Shown here piece after piece: positions 23,178 to 34,959 of a stretch of DNA of 64,000 bases. The stretch's first letter is position 1. Every line of letters begins with the position of its first letter. Position numbers and translations under genes: made by a program. The notes below the pieces were generated by a model that was given only the letters and a program-made list of their open reading frames with translations, searched no databases and was not told the origin of the DNA. Source of the stretch: Phoenix dactylifera (Eukaryota > Streptophyta > Magnoliopsida > Arecales > Arecaceae); contig NC_052399.1 in assembly GCF_009389715.1 (NCBI RefSeq), positions 7,380,585 through 7,444,584 on the forward strand, read 5' to 3'.

Positions 23178-24764
23178 TCTGTCTCTTTTATCACCACAGA
23201 TGTTGTTCTTTATAGATATCTCAACATCTAATAGCTCATCGATGAACATGCTACTTAAGTCATGTACTAAGAATCTAAGTTGCTGCTGCTCAATTAGTTT
23301 AATGGAGGGCAAGGAAGGAGTGAATAAAGTTATCTGTTAGTACTCCTCAAGCAGCTTTAATATAGGGTAAGGAGAGAGCAAATAAAGTTGTCAGCAACAG
23401 CAAAGGCCCCTCGGATCCTTGTAATTGGATTGCTCTATGTTGTATAATAATGGTGAAATTTGTGATTACAAAGAGATAAATTTGCATGCTTCAATTTGAA
23501 TATTCTATAAATTTTGGGACCATTCTAAATTTGAGAGGATTGAAGAACTTAATGTGGTCTGTAGGATTTTTGAAAGTTTTCTGCTTTTAGGAAATACTGT
23601 CTTTTTTGGTCATTGCCACAATGTTTAGAAACAATTGAGATTAGCAAACAAGAGAGATAACTAGCAAACATAATAAACAGCAAATGTTTCTCAGAAAGAT
23701 AGAAGTTGCTGGAAATCATATTGGGAATGAAGGGGAGATATAAAATTTCAGGTTGCTGCAAAATCATTTCTACATGGTCATGACTCTTGAAGAAGCAAGA
23801 TATGACCATGTAGATAGTGGTGATTGGAATATTGTCAGATTACTTAGATGCATGGAATTGCGTTCCAATCAATAAAAGTTAAATTATTTCGCCTAGCTAG
23901 CCTCATGACTTACGTCGATCCTTTCCTAAATTTTATAGCAACCTAATATCTAAACATCTAAAATTTTAAAACTTTTACATGTTAGAAGAAAAAAAAAGTG
24001 CCACGTAGCCTTTTCATAACAGCCTAATACCTAATCCAAAAAAACTGGCTGAAAGGTATTTTTTGAGTTCCTTAGTCCTGTATAAGTATCTAAGATCTTT
24101 CCGGTATATAACTAATATGGGTTAAATATACGGATCCTCACATACTCCTCCGTTTAAGCCTTGATGTGCTCATTAGGCTAAGGGTCTAAATTCATTCAAA
24201 TCTAATCACAATCACCACAATCGGCCCATGGTTAGCCTTAATGAGTATGTGCTGCAGTGTTCCTTATGTGTTGTAGTGTTCCTTATGTGTTGTAGTGTTC
24301 CTTAGTCTACATAGGTCATAGGTCAGATCTGCTCTGATATCTATTGTAACAACTTAAGACCGATATCAACTAAACACACGCCGACACGACTCCTCACACT
24401 CTTTCTCTCATCCATCTGAAGGCTCTTTGTAAGGACCCAAAATTTTATTGGACCTGAGCCGACTGCTGGGCCACATCACATACTTGACACATGTGGCAGA
24501 GAGCAAGACTTCCGATACGAAGGGTATTTTGGTCATAGTATAATTTCATGCTATTACACGATAGTCACATTCTATTAACAGAGATGAAGTTTGGAGCAAT
24601 TTCGAAACTTGGAGAGTCTATTTAGAACTTCTTAAAGCCGTAGAGATATTTTTGGATCGATCCTAAATTAAGAAGGTGACCCTATAATTTTTCCAAATTA
24701 TTATTAATTTTTTAAAATGTTATTAATAAAAATATTACCTTCTCCTTCTTTTTGTAATTTTGGA
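23178..24764. other. Intergenic region, no gene recognised
   Basis: AT-rich. It includes a 19-bp tandem repeat at 24247-24305. A stretch containing TGCTCTGATATCTATTGTAA near 24327 resembles flanks of dispersed plant repeats but is not assignable. Confidence 0.5.
24247..24305. repeat. Three tandem copies of a 19-bp unit
   Basis: The unit is GTGTTGTAGTGTTCCTTAT-like. Three copies run head to tail with two or three substitutions in the first. Confidence 0.85.
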
Positions 24765-25326
24765 TTTTTTTTTGGCTAAAGCGGGTAGATCATATCTGAC
24801 GAGTACGGATGCACCAATAAAGTCGGAAAATAAAATGTCTCGGAGTGCCCAAGACAACTCCCCATATCCAGCCCATAAGGTACTACCGAAATAACTAGCC
24901 ATATAAGTAGCCACACAATCCGCAACCCTATTGGCTTCTCAGAAAACATACTTGGCCTGGAAGGCCCCTCTGTCCCTCAACATAGCCTAGATGTCTTGGA
25001 GCAGTGGGTGGTCGCAGCCGTTACCCCTTGGGCCCTCCTGGATCCAACTGATAACTGTGGCCGAGTCACCCTCCAGGATAATACAGTTGGCTCGTAAATT
25101 GCACCGGGCATGATGAAGGCCCGCCTAAGCAGCCCTCAGCTCCACATCGGAAACCGAGATGTTGAATAGCTGACAGCCACCTGCATCCACAACCTTGGCG
25201 TACAGGTCTCGAATAACAAAACCTGCACCTCCTCTTGTACCTCTGTCCAAGACAGACCCATCGAAGTTGACTTTGAGGAAGCTCAAAGGTGGAGGCTCTC
25301 AGGTGAAAAATACCGTACGGAGTGCT
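24765..25326 (-). mobile_element. LINE piece 3: RNase H-like domain and A tail
   Basis: The minus-strand translation shows FLKVNFDGS, GGAGFVIRD, VELRAA*AGLHHARCNLRA and LEGDSATVISWIQEG, the RNase H-like C-terminus of a plant LINE ORF2. The element ends in a short A run (T at 24765-24773 on the plus strand). At least two stops (for example TGA for the Trp in TWEPPP) make it inactive. It is cut at 25326 by LTR element E1 and continues at 42312. Confidence 0.8.
25322..25326. other. E1 target-site duplication, left
   Basis: GTGCT directly before the TGATAAG start of E1. The identical GTGCT follows the element at 42307-42311. Confidence 0.9.
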
Positions 25327-25378
25327 TGATAAGTGCTGAATAATTTATAATTTAGTTATCTTTTCATAGCACTTATCA
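25327..25378. other. Inverted repeat at the E1 LTR start
   Basis: TGATAAGTGCT (25327-25337) is matched by its perfect reverse complement AGCACTTATCA (25368-25378) with a 30-bp loop. The same arrangement is in the 3' LTR (40137-40188) and in both E2 LTRs (32559-32610, 37714-37765). Confidence 0.9.
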
Positions 25379-25914
25379 ATGTTCTTAAACTGATAAATAC
25401 ATATTTTACCATGAAATTGAATAAACAATGAAATAAATTTAAATTATGGTAAGAAGTAAATAATTCTTTTCTTAAAACCGACTCTGAACTTGTCTCTCTT
25501 CCGGTTGCGATCTTTCATGAAAACTACAAGAAAACATAAAAGGAGGAGATTGTGTTGACCTGAATTATTAACCTGATGGAGTTGCAATCAAGCTAAGGGT
25601 ATAATTCAATGGGCTTTGGTCCTGGTTAGATTGAAAGTTATAATTGTATGGAAAAATATTTGATTAACCCTTTTATTAAGTCACGGTCTGATCTGGTTGA
25701 GTTCAATCTGAAGCGGTTTAGTAAGAATAAAATGACATTGGGCTCAAGAACAAGTTCAAGCAAATCAACGATCATGACCCACCTCAAACCCAAAGTCAAT
25801 TCCCAACCAATGCCTTGCGTGCCTTCATATAAAATTTATAATTTAAAATATATATATATAATAAAATAAAATAATAAAATTAATAAAAATAATTTCGGGA
25901 AGAATTACTAGATT

Positions 25915-25969
25915 CACTGTTCATATGAACAGTGTCCCGTGAAAACACTGTTCATATGAACAGTGTTTT
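25915..25969. other. Two adjacent perfect palindromes in E1 U3
   Basis: CACTGTTCATATGAACAGTG at 25915-25934 is a 20-bp perfect palindrome. A second one of 28 bp with the same core lies at 25942-25969, only 7 bp away. Both are conserved in the 3' LTR (40729-40748 and 40756-40783). They sit about 620 bp upstream of the TATA box. Confidence 0.9.
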
Positions 25970-25996
25970 AAAAATATATATATATAAATCAATAAA

Positions 25997-26027
<31 letters not shown>

Positions 26028-26592
26028 AAAAAAAACCCACTGTTTATCTTCTTCCTCCCGCTATCCCGCTGTTTATTCCTCCCGCTATCTATCCTTCCCA
26101 GCTTCCCAACCACGTGATCACCATGCGTGCAGCCAGTTCCTCCCGTCAATCCCGCCAGCGATGCAGATCCTCCACGCGGTGCAGTCGGCGACCAGCCCCT
26201 CCGCGATCACCGTGCGTGCAACCAGCCTCCCGTTCCTCCGCCTGCATCCCCGCCTCCGCGCTGCCGTTCCGATCATCCAAGACAGGCTCCCAGCATATCA
26301 CGCCACGGATCCGGCCACCTTCTCCTTCGGCTCCTCCCAACGCGCCCGTTTCTCCTTCAGCCAGCATCCCGGATGATCCAATCCCACGGCCATCCAACTC
26401 CTTCCGTCCGACTGCAAGCATGATCCCAGCCCCCTTCCGAATTTGAGATCTTTTGCATCCGTAAGCATCACGTGTCAACTCCATTCTGGAATCCCCAGCC
26501 TGTGATCCGGCCCTTCATCTGCCTCCCGGCACCACGCCGCAAAATCAGCTGCCGTGATCCGCTCTTCCTTCTCTCCGCGTGCGCCGGACGGC

Positions 26593-26600
26593 TATAAAAA
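26593..26600 (+). promoter_or_regulatory. E1 LTR TATA box
   Basis: TATAAAAA in the context GGCTATAAAAAGAGGG, at the end of the GC-rich U3 block. The same box lies at 41414-41421 in the 3' LTR. It should start the element's transcript about 30 bp downstream. Confidence 0.7.
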
Positions 26601-27486
26601 GAGGGCGTTCGGTAGCAGCAAGGAGGAGCTGGGGGGGAGCTCGGTTCAACAGAAAAACAGGGGAGACCCCCTGTTTCAGTGAAAAGAAGAAGAAAGCCGA
26701 GAGGGAGATGAAGAAATAAAATAAAAAAAAGAGAGAAGAGAGAGAGGCTGGGAGCGGAAGGGAGTGAAGAGCAATTTTTTTATGAAAATGGGAGGACTTC
26801 CGGCCACCATGAGCAGCTAAGCCTCGGTTTAGGGGTTTGATGAAGCCATAGAGGAGTATTCGTTTCATTTTTATTGATTTGAGTTTGTATTGTAAGATGG
26901 TTGCATGATGAAGAATTTATCAATTGATCTTATGATTTATCCAATTTATGTGAATCATTTATCTTGCATAAAATATTTTACATAGATTGATCTATTTCAT
27001 CGAATCCAACACCTGTGGTTTGGAGGAGATATTCATGTGACATCGATTTCATGTTTAATGACTTAATGATCAGATGCATCATGCTAGGTTAGACAGGTCA
27101 TGCTTATCGTTAGAGTAGATGGTTTGTGCTAGACTTAGATGATTCATGCTGGGAATTAGTTATAATTTTCTTTTGTGATTGCTTTGGCTTGTAGTCGGAA
27201 GCAGTCAAGTCTTACATACAACTCAATCATTGAAAGCGTCACGGATATAAATCTATCGGTGGAATCTAACCCTAAACACCTCTCTCCATAGATAATTCAT
27301 ACTACTACACCCATATTAATTCTTAGTTTTTATCATTTACTCTAGCTTATCCCCTTTGAAGTAATTATTTAATTAGGAAAAATAACTTGTCTCCAATCCC
27401 TGTGGACCGACACCCGTAATCACTGTCCTACAGGATACGTGCTATTACGTGGTTTATTTTCAAAATTGAAATAACCGATCAATTTT

Positions 27487-27504
27487 TGGCGCCGTTGCCG
27501 GGGA
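27487..27504 (+). other. E1 primer binding site, tRNA-Asp
   Basis: TGGCGCCGTTGCCGGGGA begins five bases after the 5' LTR. It is complementary to the 3' end of plant tRNA-Asp, the usual primer of Athila/Tat-type gypsy elements. Confidence 0.85.
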
Positions 27505-28335
27505 TTGCTAGCATAGTTATTTTTCTTATTAAAAAAAATTATTTAAAAAATTAAAAAAAAATTAAAAAAAAATTTCTATTATTGTTACTTTTCTTATCTT
27601 CTTTCTCTCCCTTACTAATTTTTATTTATTTATTTATTTTTTTATCAGGAATCGAAAAAAAAAATCTGGGATGATCAAAAGGAGAACTGCCGGAAAAGAA
27701 ATGCTGTAGAGGTTTGCAAAAAAAAAAAAAAAATAAATTGCTGGGGAAATTCTCTTTGGTAACCTCTAAACTTTTCTTGTTTAAATTAATTATTGGCTTG
27801 AAATTTTGTGGTGATTGTTTGATTTTAATTATAGCAAAATTGTGAATGCATGCTTGATACACATACACAAATCAATTTGCACATAGTAAGGGCAATCACC
27901 CCAACAAGATAAGAGCCGGATTTCATCACCGGACTCTTGCCCAACTTAGGTGAACTCAATCTCACATAGTGTCACTTTAATTAAAATCAATTAGACGTTG
28001 GCTCCTAAGGACATTCGAGCTCAATAGGACGAAGATCACCGAAGGTTGCACCAATTTCGCTCTGTGGCTTAGTTGATGTCTAGGCAAGCTTTGTCCCTAT
28101 AAGGGAGACAGTTCATCTGTTCGAGGCAAGTGGGTTTTAAGTGGGACCTTTGCGAACGCATCGTGACCCCTCCACTTACCTGGGAGCTTACCTGGTCAAC
28201 TCGGTTCATTAGACCGGATTGGAGGCTTAGGTGCCCTCTTCAAACCAGTTAGGAGCTGTCTAGTGATTTTAGGACAAAGACTAGGATTGATATGCTTTTC
28301 TCTCTTTGCATGCTTGATTGATCGAGTACTAGTGT
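27505..28335 (+). other. E1 untranslated leader
   Basis: Non-coding. The part from about 27880 (GGGCAATCACCCCAACAAGAT) to 28300 is clearly homologous to the E2 leader at 34180-34560 on the opposite strand, so it may carry RNA signals such as dimerisation or packaging. The function is inferred. Confidence 0.6.
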
Positions 28336-29805
28336 ATGCACGGTAGTCGTTCTAGAGTACAAAACCTATTACCTTTTGACCCTGAAATAGAACGAACCCT
28401 TAGGAACATTCGAGCTAAGATCAAAACATTAGGATCATCCCCACCTCTTAAGATGGCTGAAGAACAACCCAAACTTCTGAGGGAGTACTTTACTCCCACT
28501 ATTTACACTTTCCCATCTTGCATTCGATTACCTGAGGTAGCAGCTGTACAATATGAAATAAAGTCTAGTGTGATCCAAATGCTCCCATCTTTTTATGGGC
28601 TCACCAACGAAGACCCATACAAACATTTAGATGAATTTCTTGAGATTTGCACCACTGTCAAGATTCAGAACTTCACTGATGATGCCCTGAAACTTAGGTT
28701 ATTCCCCTTCTCCCTTAAAGATAGAGCCAAACAATGGCTGAATTCTTTAGAAGCTAACTCAATTCGTTCTTGAGATCAAATGCAACAAGAATTTCTTAAA
28801 AAATACTTTCCTATAGGAAGAACGAACCAGTTTAGACGTGTCATTACAAGCTTCTCCCAAACCGAGGGAGAAGAATTTCATGAAGCTTGGGAGAGATTTC
28901 GGGACCTAATCCGTAAATGCCCTCATCATCAAATACCTAAGTGGCAGCTAGTGCAATGTTTCTATGACGGTTTGACGGAACGAAACCGTCAGATGATCGA
29001 TGCTGCATGCGGGGGGACTTTCATGCTTCGAAATGAGCATGAAGCATGGCAACTATTTGAAAATCTTAATGAAAACTCCCTCCACCATGCTTCATGTTCT
29101 CGTCGAGCATCCCCGAATTCTCAAAGAAAAGGGACCATTTGTGAAATAAGTCATTCTATGGACCTGTCTAGCAAGATAGATGCATTGTCCCATAAGATTG
29201 ACCAACTGATGATAGGTGGGCATTACATGAACTCTTCCCAAGCACAAGTGTGTACTATTTGTTCTAGCCCATCCCACCCTATTCATGAGTGCCCTTCAGC
29301 GCCCCATTCCCCGAACTCGTGCAAGAACACATCAATGCTGCTCAAACACAGCCTAGACCGGGTAATGACCCATTTTCCAATACATATAACCCGGGATGGC
29401 GAAATCATCCAAACTTTTCTTGGAAGCAGCAAGCTTCAAACACAGCCCAACCCTATTCCCAAAATTTTCAAAATCCTCAGAATTTTCAAACCCCACAAAA
29501 TATTCATCCCTACCGTCCCTCAATTCAATTTCAACACACTCCTCCTCCACCCCAAAGAAACACAGCCTTTGAGGAGAAAGTGTTGAACGCCCTTCAAGGT
29601 TTGGAAACCATTACACAATTGGTGCACTCTCACACGCAATCAATGCCAAGCTAGAATCCCAAATGGGTCAACTAGCTAATGCACTAAACAAGCGAGAGGA
29701 AGGAAAGCTTCCAAGCCAACCACTAAGTAATCCTAGGGGACAATACATGGCTCAAGAAAATCAACTAAATGCAATTCATCATGAACAAGCCAATGCTTTG
29801 ACTAC
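28336..29805 (+). pseudogene. E1 gag (one stop and at least two frameshifts)
   Basis: The frame 28336-28773 is followed after a TGA by 28780-29586, then by a shifted frame 29289-29654 and another shift to 29805. It shows the Gag core (HLDEFLEICTTVKIQNFTDD, FSLKDRAKQWLNSL, FLKKYFPIGRTNQFRR), a CCHC knuckle CTICSSPSHPIHEC at 29251-29292 and, in the shifted frame, YNPGWRNHPNFSW. The TGA at 28771-28773 stands where Trp is expected (one-base change). The frame leads into the protease frame across the E2 insertion. As it stands it cannot make a full Gag. Confidence 0.88.
29801..29805. other. E2 target-site duplication, left
   Basis: ACTAC before the E2 start; the same five bases follow E2 at 37766-37770. 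Confidence 0.9.
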
Positions 29806-32610
29806 TGATAGTCAACTTTAAAGACCACGCAATAGCACGTATCTAGCAGGATAGTGATTACGGGTATCGATCCACAGGGATTGGGGTATAGTTATTTTTC
29901 TTAAAAATAAAAATATTTAAAATGATGAATTTGTGAAGACTATTAGCTAAGCAATTGAATAAAAAAAATGCAATTAAAATGATATCAATTTGGGAGAACC
30001 TAGGGCAAGGAATTCACCACTAACATCGGAACAAGGGTTATTTATATTTTAATTTATTCTTGGATAAACATGCAAATTGGCTACAAGCCTAATAAGCATT
30101 TAAATAAAAATTCACAAAAGTAATTTGGGCATAATCCATCTTCGGTTGGCATGAAATGTCTACCCTAATCTAAGGTGGTAGCACATCGCATCTTCCCTAA
30201 GCATGGACTATCTTATATTTACCTAGTGATCATGAAGAACAGTTGTACGAACATCATACTTAAAATCACATAAATTAAATATGATTCAAAAGAAGATTCC
30301 ATTAAAAACAATAAGTTCATACAACTCCAAGAACATAAAATAAAATATAAAAACCATGTCCCTGTGTTAGGGCTGCATCCAGCCCTAGAGAGGAGATCAG
30401 CCCTACATAGAGTTGGAGACGGCAGCAGCAGCACAGCAGCGGGCTTCCATCTCTTTCTTTCGCCGGCTTACTCTCCCTCTTGAACTTCTATGGAAATTCA
30501 TTCCCGAAATGCCCAAAATGTTTCTCTCTCCCTCTATTTTTTATTTCTTCTCCCGTGGGGCTTGCCTCCGAGAGCTAGGAATAGCCTCCCCCCCCCCCCC
30601 CGGTGGGGGAAGAAGGAATGGGATCAGCCCCCTCCCCTCGTGGGGAAGAGGAGGAATGCCTCTAGCCTGCATGCATTGATTCCCTTTTATAGCCTTCACA
30701 GCCTCTGTTATCACGCAGGGGATAAGGATGAAATGAAGCGAGATGCGGTTGAGAAGATCCCGGCTCTGTTCCTTGATCCTTGGACGCTGGGAGTTTGGTT
30801 GTGCTGCCGTTGGGATGAGATTTGTTCCGAGAGGATAGGAAATCTGGGAGGAACTCGGATCAAGCTTGGATGCAAGGCTGTTCCGCTAGGAGGAGGGCGC
30901 GGATCCGAAAACTGAAGATAAGATGAGCTGGGAGAAGGTGATCCGGAAACAGAGGATGTTGATGGTTGTTGGGAACGGAACTGGGAGCTGATTTCCGTGG
31001 AATCTGGGGTGCATGCGGAGGCTTAGATTTGCTAGGAACGATCGCATGGGATGCTGAGATTGAAACTTATCCCGTTGGCATGCCGAGATGCGTGGGAGGA
31101 ATTCGGCAGAAGAGAATCATGTACGTGGGATGAAGATGGAGTTGATCCGGAATGGGAGGAGATTGGGAGGAAAGAATCCATCTGTGAAATCTGAACCCCT
31201 GTTCCGAAGCAGGGTCTGTTAAGAGGATCTCGGAGGACGTTGGGTTCGTGCGATGAAGAGAAGTTTGAGAGAGACGTTGGGAAGATGAACTCGCTCGCGG
31301 GTGATTCGGATATTCACTGGTGTGGTCTGGAGAAGATGATGAGGAGAAACAGAGGACTTGATTTTGGGAGGATAAGCTCGGGAAGGACGTGGAGGTTTGG
31401 ATTTATCAGAACGATGGCTGACCGTGGGATGCTGATTCTTGGAGTGGGGAGAGGATGTACTCTAAGGATGAACGCTGGGATATGGCTTGGCTTGATTTGT
31501 GATGAGCTGGTAGCAGGGGATGAAGGTAAATTGGTTGAATGTCGTGGAACAAGGGATGATGTTCTCGGGTGAAGGAAGATGCCGGAGGATACGTGATGGG
31601 AAGATAAGGATGAACTGAGATAGAAGGAGGGCTGAGATCCATGTTTGGGAGTTTGAGGATTCTGCCGATGGCTAAATGCAGCTGGGAGAAAAAATGGGAA
31701 GGCATTGGTCGAACGGCTGGAAGTGTGAACAGAGGAGTTGGGACGGGCTCTGGACTTGGTTCGGAAGAAGGATACGGCTGGGATTTGAGTTTATCCCACG
31801 GGCGAAGAGGAGGGGGGATGAGCTGGGGCTGAGCTTATCCATGGGCGTTCGGAAGAAATGGGGTGCTGATCCGAACGGGAGAAGATCACGGTTGGGAGAA
31901 AGATGCAGGATGAAGTTAGATCAACGTGGATGTGATTCCGAGGGACATTGGGAGATTCGGTGGATGCTATGCATTTAGTTGTTTGATCCGAACGGGAAAA
32001 CAACCTGTGAAGCTTGGGATTTGACTGGCCACGAGATGAAGATGAATCACAGATATGGTGAGCTGGGACGTTCGCTGTGATGAAGAAGCGATGGGAAGAT
32101 GACACAGATGCAAGGGGAAGTTTGGATGTTGGTTCGAATGGGATGAAGCCAAATCGTGGGATGATTCTATAGGATAAGCTTGATCCGGTTGTTGGAACAA
32201 GGACGTTGGGAAGAACATGGAGGTTGAAACAGGGGAGAAGCTGGGATTTATTCCAAAGAAGAGATAAGGATGCTGTGAGTTTAAGCTAGAAGAAAAGGAT
32301 GGCTTGGTTCCATTCTTTGAACATGGGAGTGAAAGTGACGTAGAAGCTTAATTTCTAAGCACTAAAAGGGTGACGTGGACATGGGTTCAGCGACCTGCAC
32401 AAATTAGTTCAGACATCATCCCAATTAGTTCGACTCGATCTGCACATATTAGAATTGACCAATAAAATCAAGCAAACTCGAATTATTTTTAATAATGCCA
32501 TGATGAAGGGGAACACATTTTCTTATGTTAAATTCACTAAATATATGAATTAAAATAATGATAAGTGCTATGAATAAGATATTAATTTATGCATTATTTA
32601 GCACTTATCA
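29806..32610 (-). repeat. E2 LTR, left copy (3' LTR of the element)
   Basis: Plus-strand ends are TGATAGTCAACTTT and AGCACTTATCA. It contains a run of 13-14 C near 30590 and a TATA box on the minus strand at 30683-30693 (GGCTATAAAAGGGA). Open frames within it (for example 30490-30915, 31240-31572) recur in the other LTR and are not host genes. Confidence 0.92.
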
Positions 32611-34959
32611 CACCCCCCAACCTACATTTTGCTAGTCCTCAAGCAAAAATAGAAAAAGAAATTAACTCACTTTCGCAGGAATCGCGATTGCATTTACCGT
32701 ATGCAATAAGGCTTTAAACCCCTAGGTGGCCCTAGTGGACGAGTTTTGTCTCGTGAGGGTTTCCGGCTCAGATACCCACAAACTGCTGTCCCTACCTAAA
32801 GAATTTATTTTACTGTTTTATAAAATCTGATTTCAAATGCATAAGTGCCAAGAATTTCAAAAGTACACAAAGTTTTATTACTAAGTCAGCCCAAATCCTA
32901 GGTCAAGATGCAACTTAAGTTGAAGTCATTAAGTTTCCGTCAGAGAGTTGTAAGGCTAATTCATACTTGGGTGCTCGGTGATATCTGGACCATACACAAG
33001 CTAAGGCTTTAGATTCTCCAAAATACTGCTAAAACTAGTAGCTTCCAAGAATTGGTCAGATAAGACCTAATCACTGATTCAAAATCATCCTACCTTGCAG
33101 GATTTCGAGAGTTGTGGATGTTTACTTTAATACCTCATGGGCTTTATCTGTAATATTCTAGTTTACTCGAATTTTTACAACGACGGCTTTCACACTATCA
33201 TCTTTTTCAAGGTCAATATTATTTTCTCTTTTTCTCTTTTTTTTTCTTTTTTTTTTTTGAGATTTATAAATTACGCACTTTTACTCTTGTAATGATTCCT
33301 CCGTGTAGCGAGCACTCAGTCAACACTCCCACACCAGATGGCGTAAGGTGTTGGGCATCAAGACTCCCCTACGGACCTATGCTCGGGTTCCTTATTACAA
33401 GCCCGCTGAAATTTGACAATAGGTAGCCCTTTTCGATGTACCTGACTAAATTCACTTATCTCTCTTTTTTTTCTTTTTTTTTTTAATAGTGAATTAGATA
33501 GGTATGATTCATCAGGACTCAAGGTTGCTACCAGACTTAACAACATCATGTTGAACCTAACCCTTAGAAGTGCAGGCCATGTGTGTTGTGAAATTCCAAA
33601 GTAAAAATTATCTTACAACTTACTAAAAGAACTTTTAATAAAAAGAACTCAAATTGACTTACTCCTGACTAGTTATTGGGCTTTTTAGATTTTATATACT
33701 TTGTGTGTTTATCATTTCAGCACTAAAGCATAGAAATTAGTTTTTTTTTTTTTGAAATTCTTTTTTTTTGAAATTCACTTAAAAATGTGAAAATGCAAAA
33801 AAAATTTCTTCAAAAATTCGAATCCTATACCCCCCAACCTAGATCAGACATTGTCCTCAATGTTTTTTTTTTGATGAAATTTTTTTTTTTGAATATTATA
33901 TTATTATTTGTATTGTTTTATATATATTTTTTTTTTGGACGAAAATATGATGCATATGGAGGATAGAAGCATTTTACCGCAGTTGCATCAGTAATATGAG
34001 GGATCCTGTTAATAAAATAAAAAAAAAATGCGACAAGAAAATATGCAAAAATAACCTATGAAAATTGGGTTGCCTCCCAACAAGCGCTAAGTTTAACGTC
34101 TTCAGCCAGACGCATCAGGTGCAGTTAAGCATGCATTAAAAGAAAAACACATCAATTCCTCATGTTTGCCCTAAAATCACTAGACAGCTCCTAACTGGTT
34201 TGAAGAGGGCACCTAAGCCTCCAATCCGGTCTAATGAACTGAGTTGACCAGGTAAGCTCCCAGGTAAGTGGGGGGGTCACGATGCATTGCAAAGGTCCCA
34301 CTTAAAAACTACTTGCCTCGAACAGATGAACTGTCTCCCTTGGGACAAAGCTTGCCTAGACATCAACTGAGCCACAGAGCGAAATTGGTGCAACTTTCGG
34401 TGATCTTCGTCCTATTGAGCTCGAATGTCCCTAGGGGCCAATGTCTAATTGATTTTAATTTAAAATGATGGCTATGTGAGAATTGATTCACCTAATTTGG
34501 GCAAGAATCTGGTGATGAAATCCAGTTCTTATCTTGTTGGGGTGATTGCCCTTACTATGTGCGGATTAATTGGTGTATGTGTATCAGGCATGCATTCACA
34601 CTTTTGCTGAATTTAAAATCAAACAATCACCACAAAAGGGAATTTAAATTAAATAAGGAAGGTTCAAATGTTACCAGAATTTCCAGCAATTTTTTTTTTT
34701 TAAAAAAAAAAGCAAACCTCTACAGTACTCCTTTTTCAGTCGTTCCCTTTCTAATTGTCCCAAACTTCCTCTTTGGTTCCTGATCAAATGATACCAAGAA
34801 AAATCAAAAATTAGTAAGAAAGGAGAAGGAGATAAGGAAAGTAAAAATAGAAACTATTTTTATTTTATTTTTTTTATTTTTCAAATTTTTTTTTTTGAAA
34901 TTTTTTTTTAATAAAAAAAAACAACTATGCTACCAATCCCCGGCAACGGCGCCAAAAAT
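32611..34959 (-). other. E2 interior: leader and 3' untranslated region without coding sequence
   Basis: Read on the minus strand: primer site (34954-34937), T/A-rich segment, leader homologous to E1 (34560-34180), then at about 34130-34105 an abrupt joint to the last codons of the protease frame (CTGGCTGAAGAC), the GGGAGGCAACCC motif (34085-34070), a 3' region homologous to E1 38740-40136, and the polypurine tract (32611-32630). The missing part corresponds to E1's whole gag-protease frame. Confidence 0.85.
34937..34954 (-). other. E2 primer binding site, tRNA-Asp (minus strand)
   Basis: The plus strand reads TCCCCGGCAACGGCGCCA, the reverse complement of the E1 primer site, five bases from the LTR at 34960. 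Confidence 0.85.

Larger units (their letters stand above)
25327..27481 (+). repeat. E1 5' LTR
   Basis: 2,155 bp, TGATAAGTGCT to AACCGATCA. It has a TATAAAAA box at 26593-26600, preceded by a GC-rich U3 block (about 26050-26590) whose overlapping open frames on both strands I do not consider genes. R-U5 runs from about 26620 to 27481. Confidence 0.93.

Noticed and set aside
26114..26484. Overlapping open frames of 71-112 codons on both strands
   Set aside because: They lie in the GC-rich U3 of the E1 LTR and recur in the 3' LTR at 40923-41267; GC richness alone explains the lack of stops.
30219..32218. Many open frames (up to 141 codons) on both strands
   Set aside because: They are inside the E2 LTR and are repeated almost unchanged at 35373-37373. 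No domain or codon bias was seen, and frames differ between the two copies.
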